A stretch of DNA of 64,000 bases, from positions 62,001-126,000 of the forward strand of contig QOQW01000010.1 in assembly GCA_003327425.1 (NCBI GenBank), written 5' to 3'. Made by a program: the position numbers and the translations under genes. Positions within the stretch are counted from its first letter, which is position 1. Each line of letters starts with the position of its first letter. This stretch comes from Candidatus Ozemibacter sibiricus (GTDB taxonomy: Bacteria > Muiribacteriota > Ozemobacteria > Ozemobacterales > Ozemobacteraceae). The notes below the pieces were generated by a model. It was not told the DNA's origin. It saw only the letters and a program-made list of their open reading frames with translations, and searched no databases. Positions 33,222 to 41,673 of the stretch are shown here, in pieces.

Positions 33222-34306
33222 GAGCCGTCCTTGGTCAATCGGGCCAGTTCTTCGGTCAAGCGGGCCAGTTCTGCTTCGAGGCGGTGAACGGTGCGCACCA
33301 GTTCAGGCAGTCGGCGCTGGGCCAGCATGATCCGCTTTTCCTCGGCATGCGGCTTGAGAGGGAACCCCGATACCACCTGCCCGGGCGGCACGTCCTCGGT
33401 GACCACGCCGCGAGCGGCCACCGTGGTCCCGCGGCCGACCCGCACGTGACCGACCGTACCGACCTGCCCCGCCAGGGTGACCCGGTCCTCCAGGATGGTA
33501 CTGCCGGAGAGGCCGACCTGGGCCACGATCAAGCAGTCTTTCCCGACCTGGACATTGTGGGCAAGGTGGACCAGATTGTCGATCTTGGTGCCATCGCCGA
33601 CCCGGGTGCAGCCCATGGTGGCACGATCGATGGTCACGTTGGCCCCGATCTCGACCCGGGCGCCGATCTCCACCACCCCGACCTGCGGGATTTTGGCATG
33701 GCCGGCGGCGGTGGTATGGAATCCGAAGCCATCGCTGCCGATGACGGCTCCCGAGTGGATGATCGAGTCGTCGCCGACGCGGCACCCCTCGCGCAGCACC
33801 ACCTGCGGATAGAGGTGCGCGCCGGCGCCGACCCGGGCGCCGCGCCCGACGAACACCTGGGCATCGATCCGGGCCCGCGGCCCGATGACGGCCCCTGCCT
33901 CGACGACGGCCAGCGGCCCGACCATGGCCGTGGGATCGACCGTGGCGTCTTCATCGACGAAGGCCGTGGGATGGATGCCGGGCCGCCAGGGCGGTTCGGG
34001 ATGGAAATAGGCCAGGGCAGCGAGCAAGCCCTGGTAGGCCGAAGGGAACCGGATGGCCGGCAGCGGCAGGGGCCCGGCCTTCTCGGCGGCGATGACGGCA
34101 GCGGCGCGGCTGTGGCGCAGCTCCTCGAGATGCTTGCCGACCTGTTTGACCTCGGTCAGAAAGGTGATCTGGTCGGGGCCGGCTTCCGTGATAGGGGCGA
34201 TGCCGGTGATGGTAGGCCCCGGGGCGGGGCCGTCCAGGCGGCCCCCCAGGGTGCGCGCCAACGCTTCGAGGGTCAGGGCCATGACGGCTGGGGCTTCTGT
34301 ATGCAC
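33218..34306 (-). CDS. lpxD: UDP-3-O-(3-hydroxyacyl)glucosamine N-acyltransferase
   Basis: Adds the second hydroxyacyl chain in lipid A synthesis. 362 aa from a GTG. An ATG at the ninth codon (34282, MALTLEALA) is an equally good start, and neither has a strong ribosome site. The N-terminal uridine-binding domain (about 10-105) is followed by beta-helix hexapeptides (about 110-320) with HPTAFVDEDATVDPTAMVG, GSDGFGFHTTAAGHAKIPQVG and the catalytic His in LVHLAHNVQVGKDC. The C-terminal coiled helix (VHRLEAELARLTEELARL) is also typical. Ends with a 4-nt overlap into the next gene. Confidence 0.96.
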   Translation of the reverse strand: MHTEAPAVMALTLEALARTLGGRLDGPAPGPTITGIAPITEAGPDQITFLTEVKQVGKHLEELRHSRAAAVIAAEKAGPLPLPAIRFPSAYQGLLAALAYFHPEPPWRPGIHPTAFVDEDATVDPTAMVGPLAVVEAGAVIGPRARIDAQVFVGRGARVGAGAHLYPQVVLREGCRVGDDSIIHSGAVIGSDGFGFHTTAAGHAKIPQVGVVEIGARVEIGANVTIDRATMGCTRVGDGTKIDNLVHLAHNVQVGKDCLIVAQVGLSGSTILEDRVTLAGQVGTVGHVRVGRGTTVAARGVVTEDVPPGQVVSGFPLKPHAEEKRIMLAQRRLPELVRTVHRLEAELARLTEELARLTKDGS

Positions 34307-34364
34307 TGTCAGAGGGAATGGCCATCCCGGGCGGGGAGATCCGGCCGCCCGGGTGGATAACGAC

Positions 34365-34991
34365 TTACTTGCTCTTGGGCCTGGCCGGAGCCGCCGTTGC
34401 CGGAGCGGGGGTGGCCGCCGGAGCGGCCGTAGCGGGCGCCTTCCCCTTGTTCAATTCGGCGAGCACTTCATCGGTGATGTCGATGCCGCCGAAATAGCAG
34501 AACCGCTTCTCGAACACGGCTTCCAGCCCCTTGGCGGCGGCGATCTTCTTGATGACCAGATCGACGGTGTCGTCGAGCGTTTTGGACAGGGCGCCCATCT
34601 TCTCATCTTCCAGTTCGTACAGCCGCTTCTGGGATTCCTCGAAGAATTTCTGGATTTCGGAGTTGGCGTTGGCCAGGGCTTCCCGCTCGGCTTTCAGCTT
34701 GGGCTCGAGCTTCTTGGCTTCGGCCTCCTTCTTGGCGTCGCGCAGATCCTGAATCTGCTTGGCGGTCTGCATGTATCTGGTATTGAGATCGGTCAATTCC
34801 TGTTTCTTGGCGTCGAGCTGCTTTTGGAGCTTGGCCTTTTCGCTCTCGAGCAGCTCTTTGGTCTTCTGGGTCTCGGAATATTTGGCGAAGATCTTGGCGG
34901 CATCGACATAGCCGAACTGGAAGGCGAACACGGTCGAGCCCGCGAACACCAGCAGCAGGGTAAATGCAGACAGGCGAAGGGACAGTCTCAT
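34365..34991 (-). CDS. periplasmic chaperone Skp/OmpH family protein
   Basis: Binds unfolded outer-membrane proteins on the way to BamA. 208 aa. A signal peptide (LSAFTLLLVFAGSTVFA) is followed by FGYVDAAKIFAKYSETQ, the conserved first strand of OmpH. A long coiled coil follows (about 40-135, KAKLQKQLDAKKQELTDL and the like), then DLVIKKIAAAKGLEAVFEK, the return segment, and GGIDITDEVLAELN. The C-terminal 30 residues are Ala/Pro/Lys-rich. Position directly after bamA and before lpxD is the common arrangement. AAGGAG precedes the ATG. Confidence 0.92.
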   Translation of the reverse strand: MRLSLRLSAFTLLLVFAGSTVFAFQFGYVDAAKIFAKYSETQKTKELLESEKAKLQKQLDAKKQELTDLNTRYMQTAKQIQDLRDAKKEAEAKKLEPKLKAEREALANANSEIQKFFEESQKRLYELEDEKMGALSKTLDDTVDLVIKKIAAAKGLEAVFEKRFCYFGGIDITDEVLAELNKGKAPATAAPAATPAPATAAPARPKSK

Positions 34992-35070
34992 GGGATGTGC
35001 TTTCTCCTTGGCGTAGGTTTCTCTCCAGAACTCGATGGCGAACGCGCCGGGCCGGGCGGGGCCGGCGCGC

Positions 35071-36783
35071 TCAGAACGAACTGCCGAAGTTGAAGTAGGT
35101 GCGACCGTCGCCGCGATCGGAAGCCTTGGCGTGGTCGATGGCGACAGGGCCGAGGGGGGTCTGCAGGCGCAGGCCGATGCCGGCGCCGCGTTTCATGTCG
35201 AAGTCGCGATCGATGCGGTTGTAATCGAGGCCCCAGACGCCTCCCATGTCGAAGAATCCGACCACATCGAAGTTCTTGGCGATGCGCTGCCGCAGTTCGA
35301 AGTTGCCATAGACGATCTTGGTGCCGAGGAACTCGCGTTCCCGGTAGCCGCGCACCGTATCGCTGCCCCCGACCGAGAACATGTCATAGATGGGCACGAA
35401 GCCCTCGCTGATGGTGGTGCGCCCCGCCACCCCCTGCACGGCGAAGATGGTGCGCTTCCCCTTGGATACGGGGTAGTAGCGCCGCAGGGCCAGGACGTAC
35501 TTGGTGTATTGGTTGTCCCCGCGCAGCAGGCCGCCGGTGGTTTCGACCCAGAACGAATCATGGACCCCGCCGGTCGGGCGGAAGCGGTTGTCGCGCGAAT
35601 CCTTGTCGAGAACCATGCCGAGGGTCTGCAGGCGACCGTTGACCACGCCCAACGGGGTAGCGACGGTGGAATCGGTCTGCTTGATCTTCACGTCTTCATC
35701 GCGGAAGCGGAAGGACAGATCGACATCGCGTCGGATCCGGCGCCCGAGAGTGATGTTGCCACCCCGGCGCTCTTCGTCATATTGCGTCAGGGTATCGCCC
35801 GCGGCATACAGGTTGCGGGTGTATTTGGTGTTGTAGAGATCGATGCCGAAGCTGCGCGGCTTGTCATTGAGCCAGGGATCGAAATAGCCCAGCTCATAGG
35901 TCTTGATGCCGCCGAACTCGGTCTTCAGGTAGACCCGCTTGCCTTCGCCCTTCCAGTTGTTCTGCGAGAGGTTGGCGAAACCGACCAGCCCGTTGAGCGA
36001 ACTGTAGCCGCCGCCGATGCCGGCCCGCCCCGTCTTCTGTTCGACCACCTGGATCACCAGGACCACTTCCTCCGGTTTGGCGCCCGGCAGATGATCACGC
36101 TTGACCTCTTCGAAGAACCCGAGATTGTAGATGCGCTGCAGATCGCGCACGATGATGTTGTTGTCGTAGATCTGGCCGGGTTTGGCGGTCAACTCCCGCC
36201 GCACCACCTTTTCCTTGGTCTTCTTGAGGCCTTCGATGCGGATCTCGGAGAGGATCCCTTCGGTGATTTCGATGAAGATCTTGCTGCCTTTATCTTTGAC
36301 GTAGGCATCGCTGACCTTCGAGAACAGGAATCCTTCGCGGGCCAGCAGCTCGTTGACGTTCTGGATGTCCTGGGTCAGCAGTTTGGAATTGAAGACGGTA
36401 CCCGTCTTGCTTTCCATGGCGGATTGGATCTTCTCGGCGGAGACCTTCGTGCAGCCTTTGATTTCAATCTCGCCGATGATGGCATTCTCTTCGACCTTGA
36501 AGACGAGGATCTTGCCTTTATCACCGGTCCGAACCTCCGCCCCGACGTAGGAGAAATAGCCCATCTCGCCCAGCCGGGCGATCTCGGCCTGGATGGCTTC
36601 AGGGGTCAATCGATCACCCGGTTTCAGACCGACATTCAGCAAGATGGTCTTTTCAGGGATCATCTTGGCGCCTTCTACGGCGAACCCCATGACGAGGTTG
36701 CTCTCGTAGGCCTGGGCAGTGGCCCCCAACGCCAGGGAGATCAAAATCGGCAGCAGGACGAGAGGGAGGATTTGTCTGCTCAT
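35071..36783 (-). CDS. bamA: outer-membrane protein assembly factor BamA with three POTRA domains
   Basis: Omp85-family insertase for outer-membrane barrels. 570 aa, shorter than the roughly 800 aa of proteobacterial BamA. A signal peptide (LLPILISLALGATAQA) is followed by three POTRA domains (about 28-98, 99-175 and 176-245) in place of five. The 16-strand barrel covers about 250-570. The VRGYREREF motif of lid loop 6 is present near 477, and the C terminus ends in YFNFGSSF, a beta-signal. GGYSSLNGLVGFANLSQNN marks the barrel start. AAGGAAG precedes the ATG and a strong promoter lies upstream. First gene of the bamA-ompH-lpxD-lpxC/fabZ-lpxA operon. Confidence 0.93.
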   Translation of the reverse strand: MSRQILPLVLLPILISLALGATAQAYESNLVMGFAVEGAKMIPEKTILLNVGLKPGDRLTPEAIQAEIARLGEMGYFSYVGAEVRTGDKGKILVFKVEENAIIGEIEIKGCTKVSAEKIQSAMESKTGTVFNSKLLTQDIQNVNELLAREGFLFSKVSDAYVKDKGSKIFIEITEGILSEIRIEGLKKTKEKVVRRELTAKPGQIYDNNIIVRDLQRIYNLGFFEEVKRDHLPGAKPEEVVLVIQVVEQKTGRAGIGGGYSSLNGLVGFANLSQNNWKGEGKRVYLKTEFGGIKTYELGYFDPWLNDKPRSFGIDLYNTKYTRNLYAAGDTLTQYDEERRGGNITLGRRIRRDVDLSFRFRDEDVKIKQTDSTVATPLGVVNGRLQTLGMVLDKDSRDNRFRPTGGVHDSFWVETTGGLLRGDNQYTKYVLALRRYYPVSKGKRTIFAVQGVAGRTTISEGFVPIYDMFSVGGSDTVRGYREREFLGTKIVYGNFELRQRIAKNFDVVGFFDMGGVWGLDYNRIDRDFDMKRGAGIGLRLQTPLGPVAIDHAKASDRGDGRTYFNFGSSF

Positions 36784-36821
36784 GGTCTTCCTTTGATGCT
36801 AAGGCTGAACAAAGTATCGGC

Positions 36822-36850
36822 ATATTACTGTCCCCCTTGAAGGATGTCAA
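36822..36850 (-). promoter_or_regulatory. sigma-70-type promoter of the bamA-lpx operon
   Basis: A perfect TTGACA (-35) at 36850-36845, a 17-bp spacer and TAATAT (-10) at 36827-36822 on the minus strand. The predicted leader is about 32 nt. The best housekeeping promoter in the window. Confidence 0.72.
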
Positions 36851-36979
36851 GGCAACCCCCGCTGTCCGCCAGGCGAAGAGCCCGCCTCCGAAGCCCATTT
36901 TCGGTTTTCCCCGAGGGCACGGCTCCGATCGGATGCGGATGTCTTGGCTCCTCGATTCTCCAGCTCTTCCAGCGAAGGC

Positions 36980-37008
36980 TTGATCTTCCTGGGCAGGTTG
37001 ATTATGCT
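36980..37008 (+). promoter_or_regulatory. sigma-70-type promoter of the DnaB-like gene
   Basis: TTGATC, 17-bp spacer, TATGCT, about 70 nt before the GTG start. The 294-bp divergent region between bamA and this gene otherwise shows nothing I recognise. Confidence 0.5.
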
Positions 37009-37077
37009 GGGGCCAGGCGGACCGGTCTGCCCAGGCGACCGGTGTCGAACCACTTCTGAGATTGCAGGAGGCCGGCT

Positions 37078-39276
37078 GTGGCGAAGTGTCCAGACTGTCA
37101 TCGTGAACTCCCCTTGAGCGGCAAGTGTCCCTTCTGCCAGAAGACGGCTGGCCCCACCGGCGGATTCTCCCTGAAAGGACTATTGTCGAAGTCCCCTCAG
37201 AACGCCGACAACGCCGCTCCTGGGGCGGGAAGCCCACGGCCGGCGCCCTCGCCGACCGCCACCCCCGCCGCCCCGCCCCCTGTCTCGCCGCCACCGGCGC
37301 CTCCGACCACGCCTCCCGTGACGCCTCCCACCGCCCCCGCCGAGGCCCTCCCGCCCCTGCCCGACCCCCAGCCCGCACCGCCGGCGGCCGCCCCTCCTTC
37401 GCCCGAGGCCCCAGCGCCGGACGCCGGTCCGTCCATCATGGCCACCCTGCGCGCCAAGGCCGGGGGCGCGGCCTCCGGCATGGTCCCGCCCCCGCCGCCG
37501 CCGCTGGGCGCCGCCGGCGCTCCGCCTCGCCCGGCGGCCCCGCCTCCGGGGCCGAAGCCGGCGACCGGCGCCAGCACCCCCGGCATGCCGGGCCCGCGCC
37601 CGGTCACGACTGGCACAGAACTGGTCAAGCGTTCGCCCGAGCCTGGTGCCGAAACGGCCGACAGCGAGGCCGGCGACGCCAAAGGCATCTTTTCCTCCCA
37701 GGTCACCGGCTTCGGCGACGAGGAAATGGAGTGCGCCGTGCTGGCCGGCCTCTTGAACGATAATTACATCCTCGAAACGGCGACCAGCAAAGGTCTGGTC
37801 ATCGAACTGTTCTCGACCAAATACTCCCGCGCCGTCTGCAAGGCCATCCTGGCCCTGCGCGAGGAAAACCGCGAAGGCTCGCTGATCGACAAGATCGTCA
37901 TCAAGAACAAGCTCAAGCAGATGGGCCTGTTCGACCTGCCGATGCAGAATTTCCTGAACCGGGTGATGGCGCAGCCCTGTCCCACTCTCGACCAGGTCCT
38001 CCATTACATGGAGCTGATGAAGGAGCAGGCCCTGCGGCGGAAGCTGAAGGAGATCTCGCAGACCATCGCCTCCTACATCGAGGCGCCGGCCACCGCCGGC
38101 GTCACCCTCGAGACCTTCACCAACAGCATCATCGAGGAACTGCGCAACGTCCAGAAGGCCAAGACCACCAAGCGGATCAACCTCATCAAGGATGAGATGA
38201 AGGAGATCATCCGCGATATCGACCAGCGCGAGATCAACGGCGAGGTCGAAATCATCGGGTTCTCGTTCGAGCCCTTCCATTATCTGAACATCGCGCTGTC
38301 GGGGTTCCGCAAGGGGTTCATGTACGCCATCGCCGGGGCGCCCCGCCGCGGCAAGACCACCTTCACTCTCGAACTGGCCACCGCCGTGGCGACCAACTGC
38401 AAGATCCCCGTGCTGTTCTTCACCTATGAACAGACCAAGAAGAACCTGACCTACCGCCTGCTCGCCAAGGAGAGCCGCCTCAACCCCGACTCCCTGCAGC
38501 GCAAGAAGGTCCGCTCCGACATGATCATGGATGCCAAGTTCATGGGCGGCTGGAAGAAGATGCAGGCCTACATGGACTACTTCTACATCATCGAGGCGAC
38601 CAAGGCCGACACCATCGATCGCATCCGGTCCTATGCCTACAACGTCATGCAGGACTTCAACACCGAGGACATCATGATCTTCGTGGACTACATCCAGAAG
38701 ATGCCGCTGTCTCGGGCCTACAATGACGAGAAATTCAAGGTCGAAGAGATCTCGACCGAGCTGAAGGCGCTGTCGATCGAGCTGAACAATCCGATCATGA
38801 CGATCAGCTCGCTGTCGAAAGAGGGCTGCATGATCGACGCCACCCCCAACGCCGAGCGGCCCACCATGTACCATTGCAAAGGGTCGGGCGACCTCGAATA
38901 CGACCTCGACTGCGCCATGATCCAGGCCAAGGACTGGGGCGACACCAAGGAGCTGCATGCCCAGCTCCAGCACAAAGCCGAAGAGATGGGGAAGGATGCC
39001 ACCCGGGTGCCGAAGGTCGACGTGGTCAACCTCTACCTCGACAAGAACCGCGACGCCCCGGAAGGCATCTACTCCGTCATGCAGTATCTCTTCTTCATCG
39101 AAGACAACAAGTTCATCGAACTGGGACCGAAGTACGAAGACGATCGCTACCGGTTCAGCAAGATCGAAAGCCTGGTCGACGATCTCATCCAGCGCAACTA
39201 CATCGTCTTCTACGACCGCGACCGCGAGTCCCAGCACCAGAAAGGCCGCGTCCAGATCAAACTGAAGAACGTCTGA
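37078..39276 (+). CDS. DnaB-like helicase with N-terminal zinc ribbon and proline-rich linker
   Basis: 732 aa from a GTG with AGGAGG 6 nt upstream. An N-terminal zinc ribbon (Cys 4, 7, 17 and 20) leads into a 150-residue Pro/Ala-rich linker (about 45-195). A DnaB N-terminal-like helical domain follows (about 213-320), and then the RecA-type ATPase domain (about 390-720). Walker A is GAPRRGKTTF (420-429) and Walker B is IFVDYIQ (534-540). SGDLEYDLDCAM (603-614) corresponds to the DnaB SGxIEQDAD segment, and NLYLDKNRDAPEG (651-663) to its KxRxGxxG strand. Replicative DnaB is about 450 aa with no such N terminus. It could be this organism's replicative helicase or a specialised paralogue. No dnaG, rplI or phage gene is adjacent. 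Confidence 0.8.
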   Translation: MAKCPDCHRELPLSGKCPFCQKTAGPTGGFSLKGLLSKSPQNADNAAPGAGSPRPAPSPTATPAAPPPVSPPPAPPTTPPVTPPTAPAEALPPLPDPQPAPPAAAPPSPEAPAPDAGPSIMATLRAKAGGAASGMVPPPPPPLGAAGAPPRPAAPPPGPKPATGASTPGMPGPRPVTTGTELVKRSPEPGAETADSEAGDAKGIFSSQVTGFGDEEMECAVLAGLLNDNYILETATSKGLVIELFSTKYSRAVCKAILALREENREGSLIDKIVIKNKLKQMGLFDLPMQNFLNRVMAQPCPTLDQVLHYMELMKEQALRRKLKEISQTIASYIEAPATAGVTLETFTNSIIEELRNVQKAKTTKRINLIKDEMKEIIRDIDQREINGEVEIIGFSFEPFHYLNIALSGFRKGFMYAIAGAPRRGKTTFTLELATAVATNCKIPVLFFTYEQTKKNLTYRLLAKESRLNPDSLQRKKVRSDMIMDAKFMGGWKKMQAYMDYFYIIEATKADTIDRIRSYAYNVMQDFNTEDIMIFVDYIQKMPLSRAYNDEKFKVEEISTELKALSIELNNPIMTISSLSKEGCMIDATPNAERPTMYHCKGSGDLEYDLDCAMIQAKDWGDTKELHAQLQHKAEEMGKDATRVPKVDVVNLYLDKNRDAPEGIYSVMQYLFFIEDNKFIELGPKYEDDRYRFSKIESLVDDLIQRNYIVFYDRDRESQHQKGRVQIKLKNV

Positions 39277-39424
39277 GCCCCGCCCGTTGGGCGAGATATT
39301 CCTGCTATTCGCATCCCGATGGCCGCTGCGGAGGAGCCAACCGCTGCCGGGAACGATGTCTGAGCATCGTTCAGGATGCCTGGCGGCGGTGCTCCAGCAG
39401 CCAATCGGCTCGAGGAGGGTAGCC

Positions 39425-41671
39425 ATGGGTCTGTACAGGTGGTTGCTGATCGTCGCCGTGATGGTTGGTCCGCTCTGGCCCGCACCGGTCGGGGCGCAAC
39501 CGGCGGCTTCCACGAGCGAGGGGGCTGGCGAGACCCGCATCGACCGCCTGCTCGAGCGGATGACCCTCGACGAGAAGATCGGCCAGATGACCCTGTTCAC
39601 CAGCACCTGGGCGCAGACCGGGCCCACCATGGACCCCGCCTATCTCGATCATGTGCGGGCCGGACGATGCGGAGCCATCTTCAACGCGATGACCGCCAGC
39701 TATACCCGGTGGCTGCAACGGATCGCCGTCGAGGAGACCCGCCTGGGCATTCCGCTGCTGTTCGGCTATGATGTGATCCACGGCCATCGGACCATCTTCC
39801 CCATTCCCCTGGCCGAATCCTGCTCCTGGGACCTGGCCGCCATCGAGCAGTCGGCCCGGATCGCCGCCATCGAGGCGGCGGCCGAAGGCATCCACTGGAC
39901 TTTCGCCCCGATGGTCGATATCGCCCGCGACCCTCGCTGGGGGCGCATCGCCGAAGGCGCCGGCGAAGATGTCTGGCTGGCCTGCCGGATCGCCGAAGCC
40001 CGGGTACGTGGCTTCCAGGGCACCGACCTGCGGCGCCCCGACACCATCGCGGCCTGCGCCAAGCATTTCGCCGCCTACGGGGCGGCCCAGGCCGGCCGCG
40101 ACTACCATACCGCCGATGTGTCCGAGCGCACGCTCGAAGAGGTCTACCTGCCGCCCTTCGAGGCCTGTGTCAAAGCGGGGGTGCGCACCGTCATGACCGC
40201 CTTCAACGAGATCGCCGGGCATCCTTGCACGGCTCATCCGTATCTGTTGAGCGACCTGCTGCGCGGGCGCTGGGGCTTCACCGGCATGGTCGTCTCCGAC
40301 TATACCGCGATCAACGAGCTGGTACCGCATGGCTATGCCGCCGACGAGGCCGAGGCCGGCCGCCGCGCCGTGCTCGCCGGGGTCGACATGGACATGCAGG
40401 GCGCCGTCTTCCTCACCCATCTGCGTCGTCAGGTCGAACGGGGCGAGGTGCCCATGGCCCGCCTCGATGAGGCCGTCCGCCGGATTCTCACGCTGAAGGA
40501 GGAGCTGGGGTTGTTCGATGACCCCTACCGGTACTGCGATGAGGCGAGAGAGAAGCGGGTGGTCTTCTCGGCCCGACACCAGGCGGCAGCGCGCGCCATG
40601 GCCCGACGATCGATGGTGCTGCTCAAGAATGACGGCGGGGTGCTGCCTCTGCGCCCGAACCTGCGCTCGCTGGCTGTCATCGGGCCGCTGGCCGAGGCCA
40701 CCGTCGATCTGCTGGGCAACTGGCATGCGGCCGGCGATGGCAGCAAGGTCGTCTCGATTCTGCAGGCGGTGCGCGAACGGGTCGGCCCGGGCTGTCAGGT
40801 GCGATTCGCCAAAGGATGCGAGGTCGAAGGGCACGACCGTTCCGGGTTCCGCGCCGCTCTCGCCGCCGCCCGCGACGCCGAGGCGGTGCTGCTCGTGCTG
40901 GGCGAGCGCGAGAACATGAGCGGGGAAGCGGCCTCGCGCGTCGATATCGACCTGCCCGGCGTGCAGAACGAGCTGGCCGAGGCCATCGCCCGCCTGGGAC
41001 GGCCGACCGCCGCCGTGCTGTTGAACGGCCGGCCGCTCGCTCTGACCCGGCTGCACGCCGCGGTGCCGGCCATCCTCGAAGCGTGGTTCCCCGGCTCGCT
41101 GGGCGGCCGGGCCGTCGCCGATGTCGTCTTCGGCGACCATGCGCCCTCGGGCAAGCTGACCGTCACCTTCCCCCGACACGTCGGGCAGATTCCCATCTAT
41201 TACAGCATGAAGAACACAGGGCGGCCGCTGGTCGCCGACCAGAAGTACACCAGCCGCTACCTGGACTGCCCCAACACGCCGCTCTACCCCTTCGGCCACG
41301 GGCTGACCTACACCACCTTCGCCTACTCCGACCTGCAGGTCGAACCGCCCGTCGTCGATGGCGGCAAGAGCGTGACCGTCCGGGTCACCGTGCGCAATAC
41401 CGGCTCCCGTGAGGGCGAAGAGGTCGTCCAGTGCTACCTGCGCGACCTCGCCGCCTCGGTCACCCGTCCGGTCAAGGAACTGCGAGGCTTCCGCCGCCTG
41501 CGGCTCGCCCCCGGCGCCAGCGCCACCATCGAATTCACCTTGGGGGCTGGCGATCTCTCCTTCCGCCGCGCCGACGGCACCTGGGGCTGGGAACCCGGCG
41601 AGTTCAGGGTCATGGTCGGCGGCAGTTCCGATCTCACGCTCGAAGGATCTTTTCACATACGCGACAACTGA
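39425..41671 (+). CDS. secreted glycoside hydrolase family 3 beta-glucosidase-like enzyme
   Basis: Hydrolyses terminal beta-linked glucose or xylose residues in the periplasm or outside the cell. 748 aa from the ATG at 39425, which has GGAGGG 6 nt upstream and starts a signal peptide (LLIVAVMVGPLWPAPVGA). GH3 architecture: TIM-barrel domain (about 35-360) with KHFAAYGA and the nucleophile Asp 292 in MVVSDYTAINEL (most relatives have SDW). A second domain carries the acid/base (about 400-620, LLKNDGGVLPLRP and GERENMSGEAASR). A C-terminal fibronectin-type III-like domain follows (about 650-740, VRVTVRNTGSREGEEVVQCYL). It lies directly upstream of the glycosyltransferase gene, 2 nt apart, so the two are co-transcribed. 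Confidence 0.93.
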   Translation: MGLYRWLLIVAVMVGPLWPAPVGAQPAASTSEGAGETRIDRLLERMTLDEKIGQMTLFTSTWAQTGPTMDPAYLDHVRAGRCGAIFNAMTASYTRWLQRIAVEETRLGIPLLFGYDVIHGHRTIFPIPLAESCSWDLAAIEQSARIAAIEAAAEGIHWTFAPMVDIARDPRWGRIAEGAGEDVWLACRIAEARVRGFQGTDLRRPDTIAACAKHFAAYGAAQAGRDYHTADVSERTLEEVYLPPFEACVKAGVRTVMTAFNEIAGHPCTAHPYLLSDLLRGRWGFTGMVVSDYTAINELVPHGYAADEAEAGRRAVLAGVDMDMQGAVFLTHLRRQVERGEVPMARLDEAVRRILTLKEELGLFDDPYRYCDEAREKRVVFSARHQAAARAMARRSMVLLKNDGGVLPLRPNLRSLAVIGPLAEATVDLLGNWHAAGDGSKVVSILQAVRERVGPGCQVRFAKGCEVEGHDRSGFRAALAAARDAEAVLLVLGERENMSGEAASRVDIDLPGVQNELAEAIARLGRPTAAVLLNGRPLALTRLHAAVPAILEAWFPGSLGGRAVADVVFGDHAPSGKLTVTFPRHVGQIPIYYSMKNTGRPLVADQKYTSRYLDCPNTPLYPFGHGLTYTTFAYSDLQVEPPVVDGGKSVTVRVTVRNTGSREGEEVVQCYLRDLAASVTRPVKELRGFRRLRLAPGASATIEFTLGAGDLSFRRADGTWGWEPGEFRVMVGGSSDLTLEGSFHIRDN

Positions 41672-41673
41672 TC

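Noticed and set aside
36814-36821. GCCGATAC upstream of bamA, identical to the flgK -10 element
   Set aside because: No TAAA-type -35 at N15-16 and the sequence overlaps a strong sigma-70 promoter. Coincidence is more likely.
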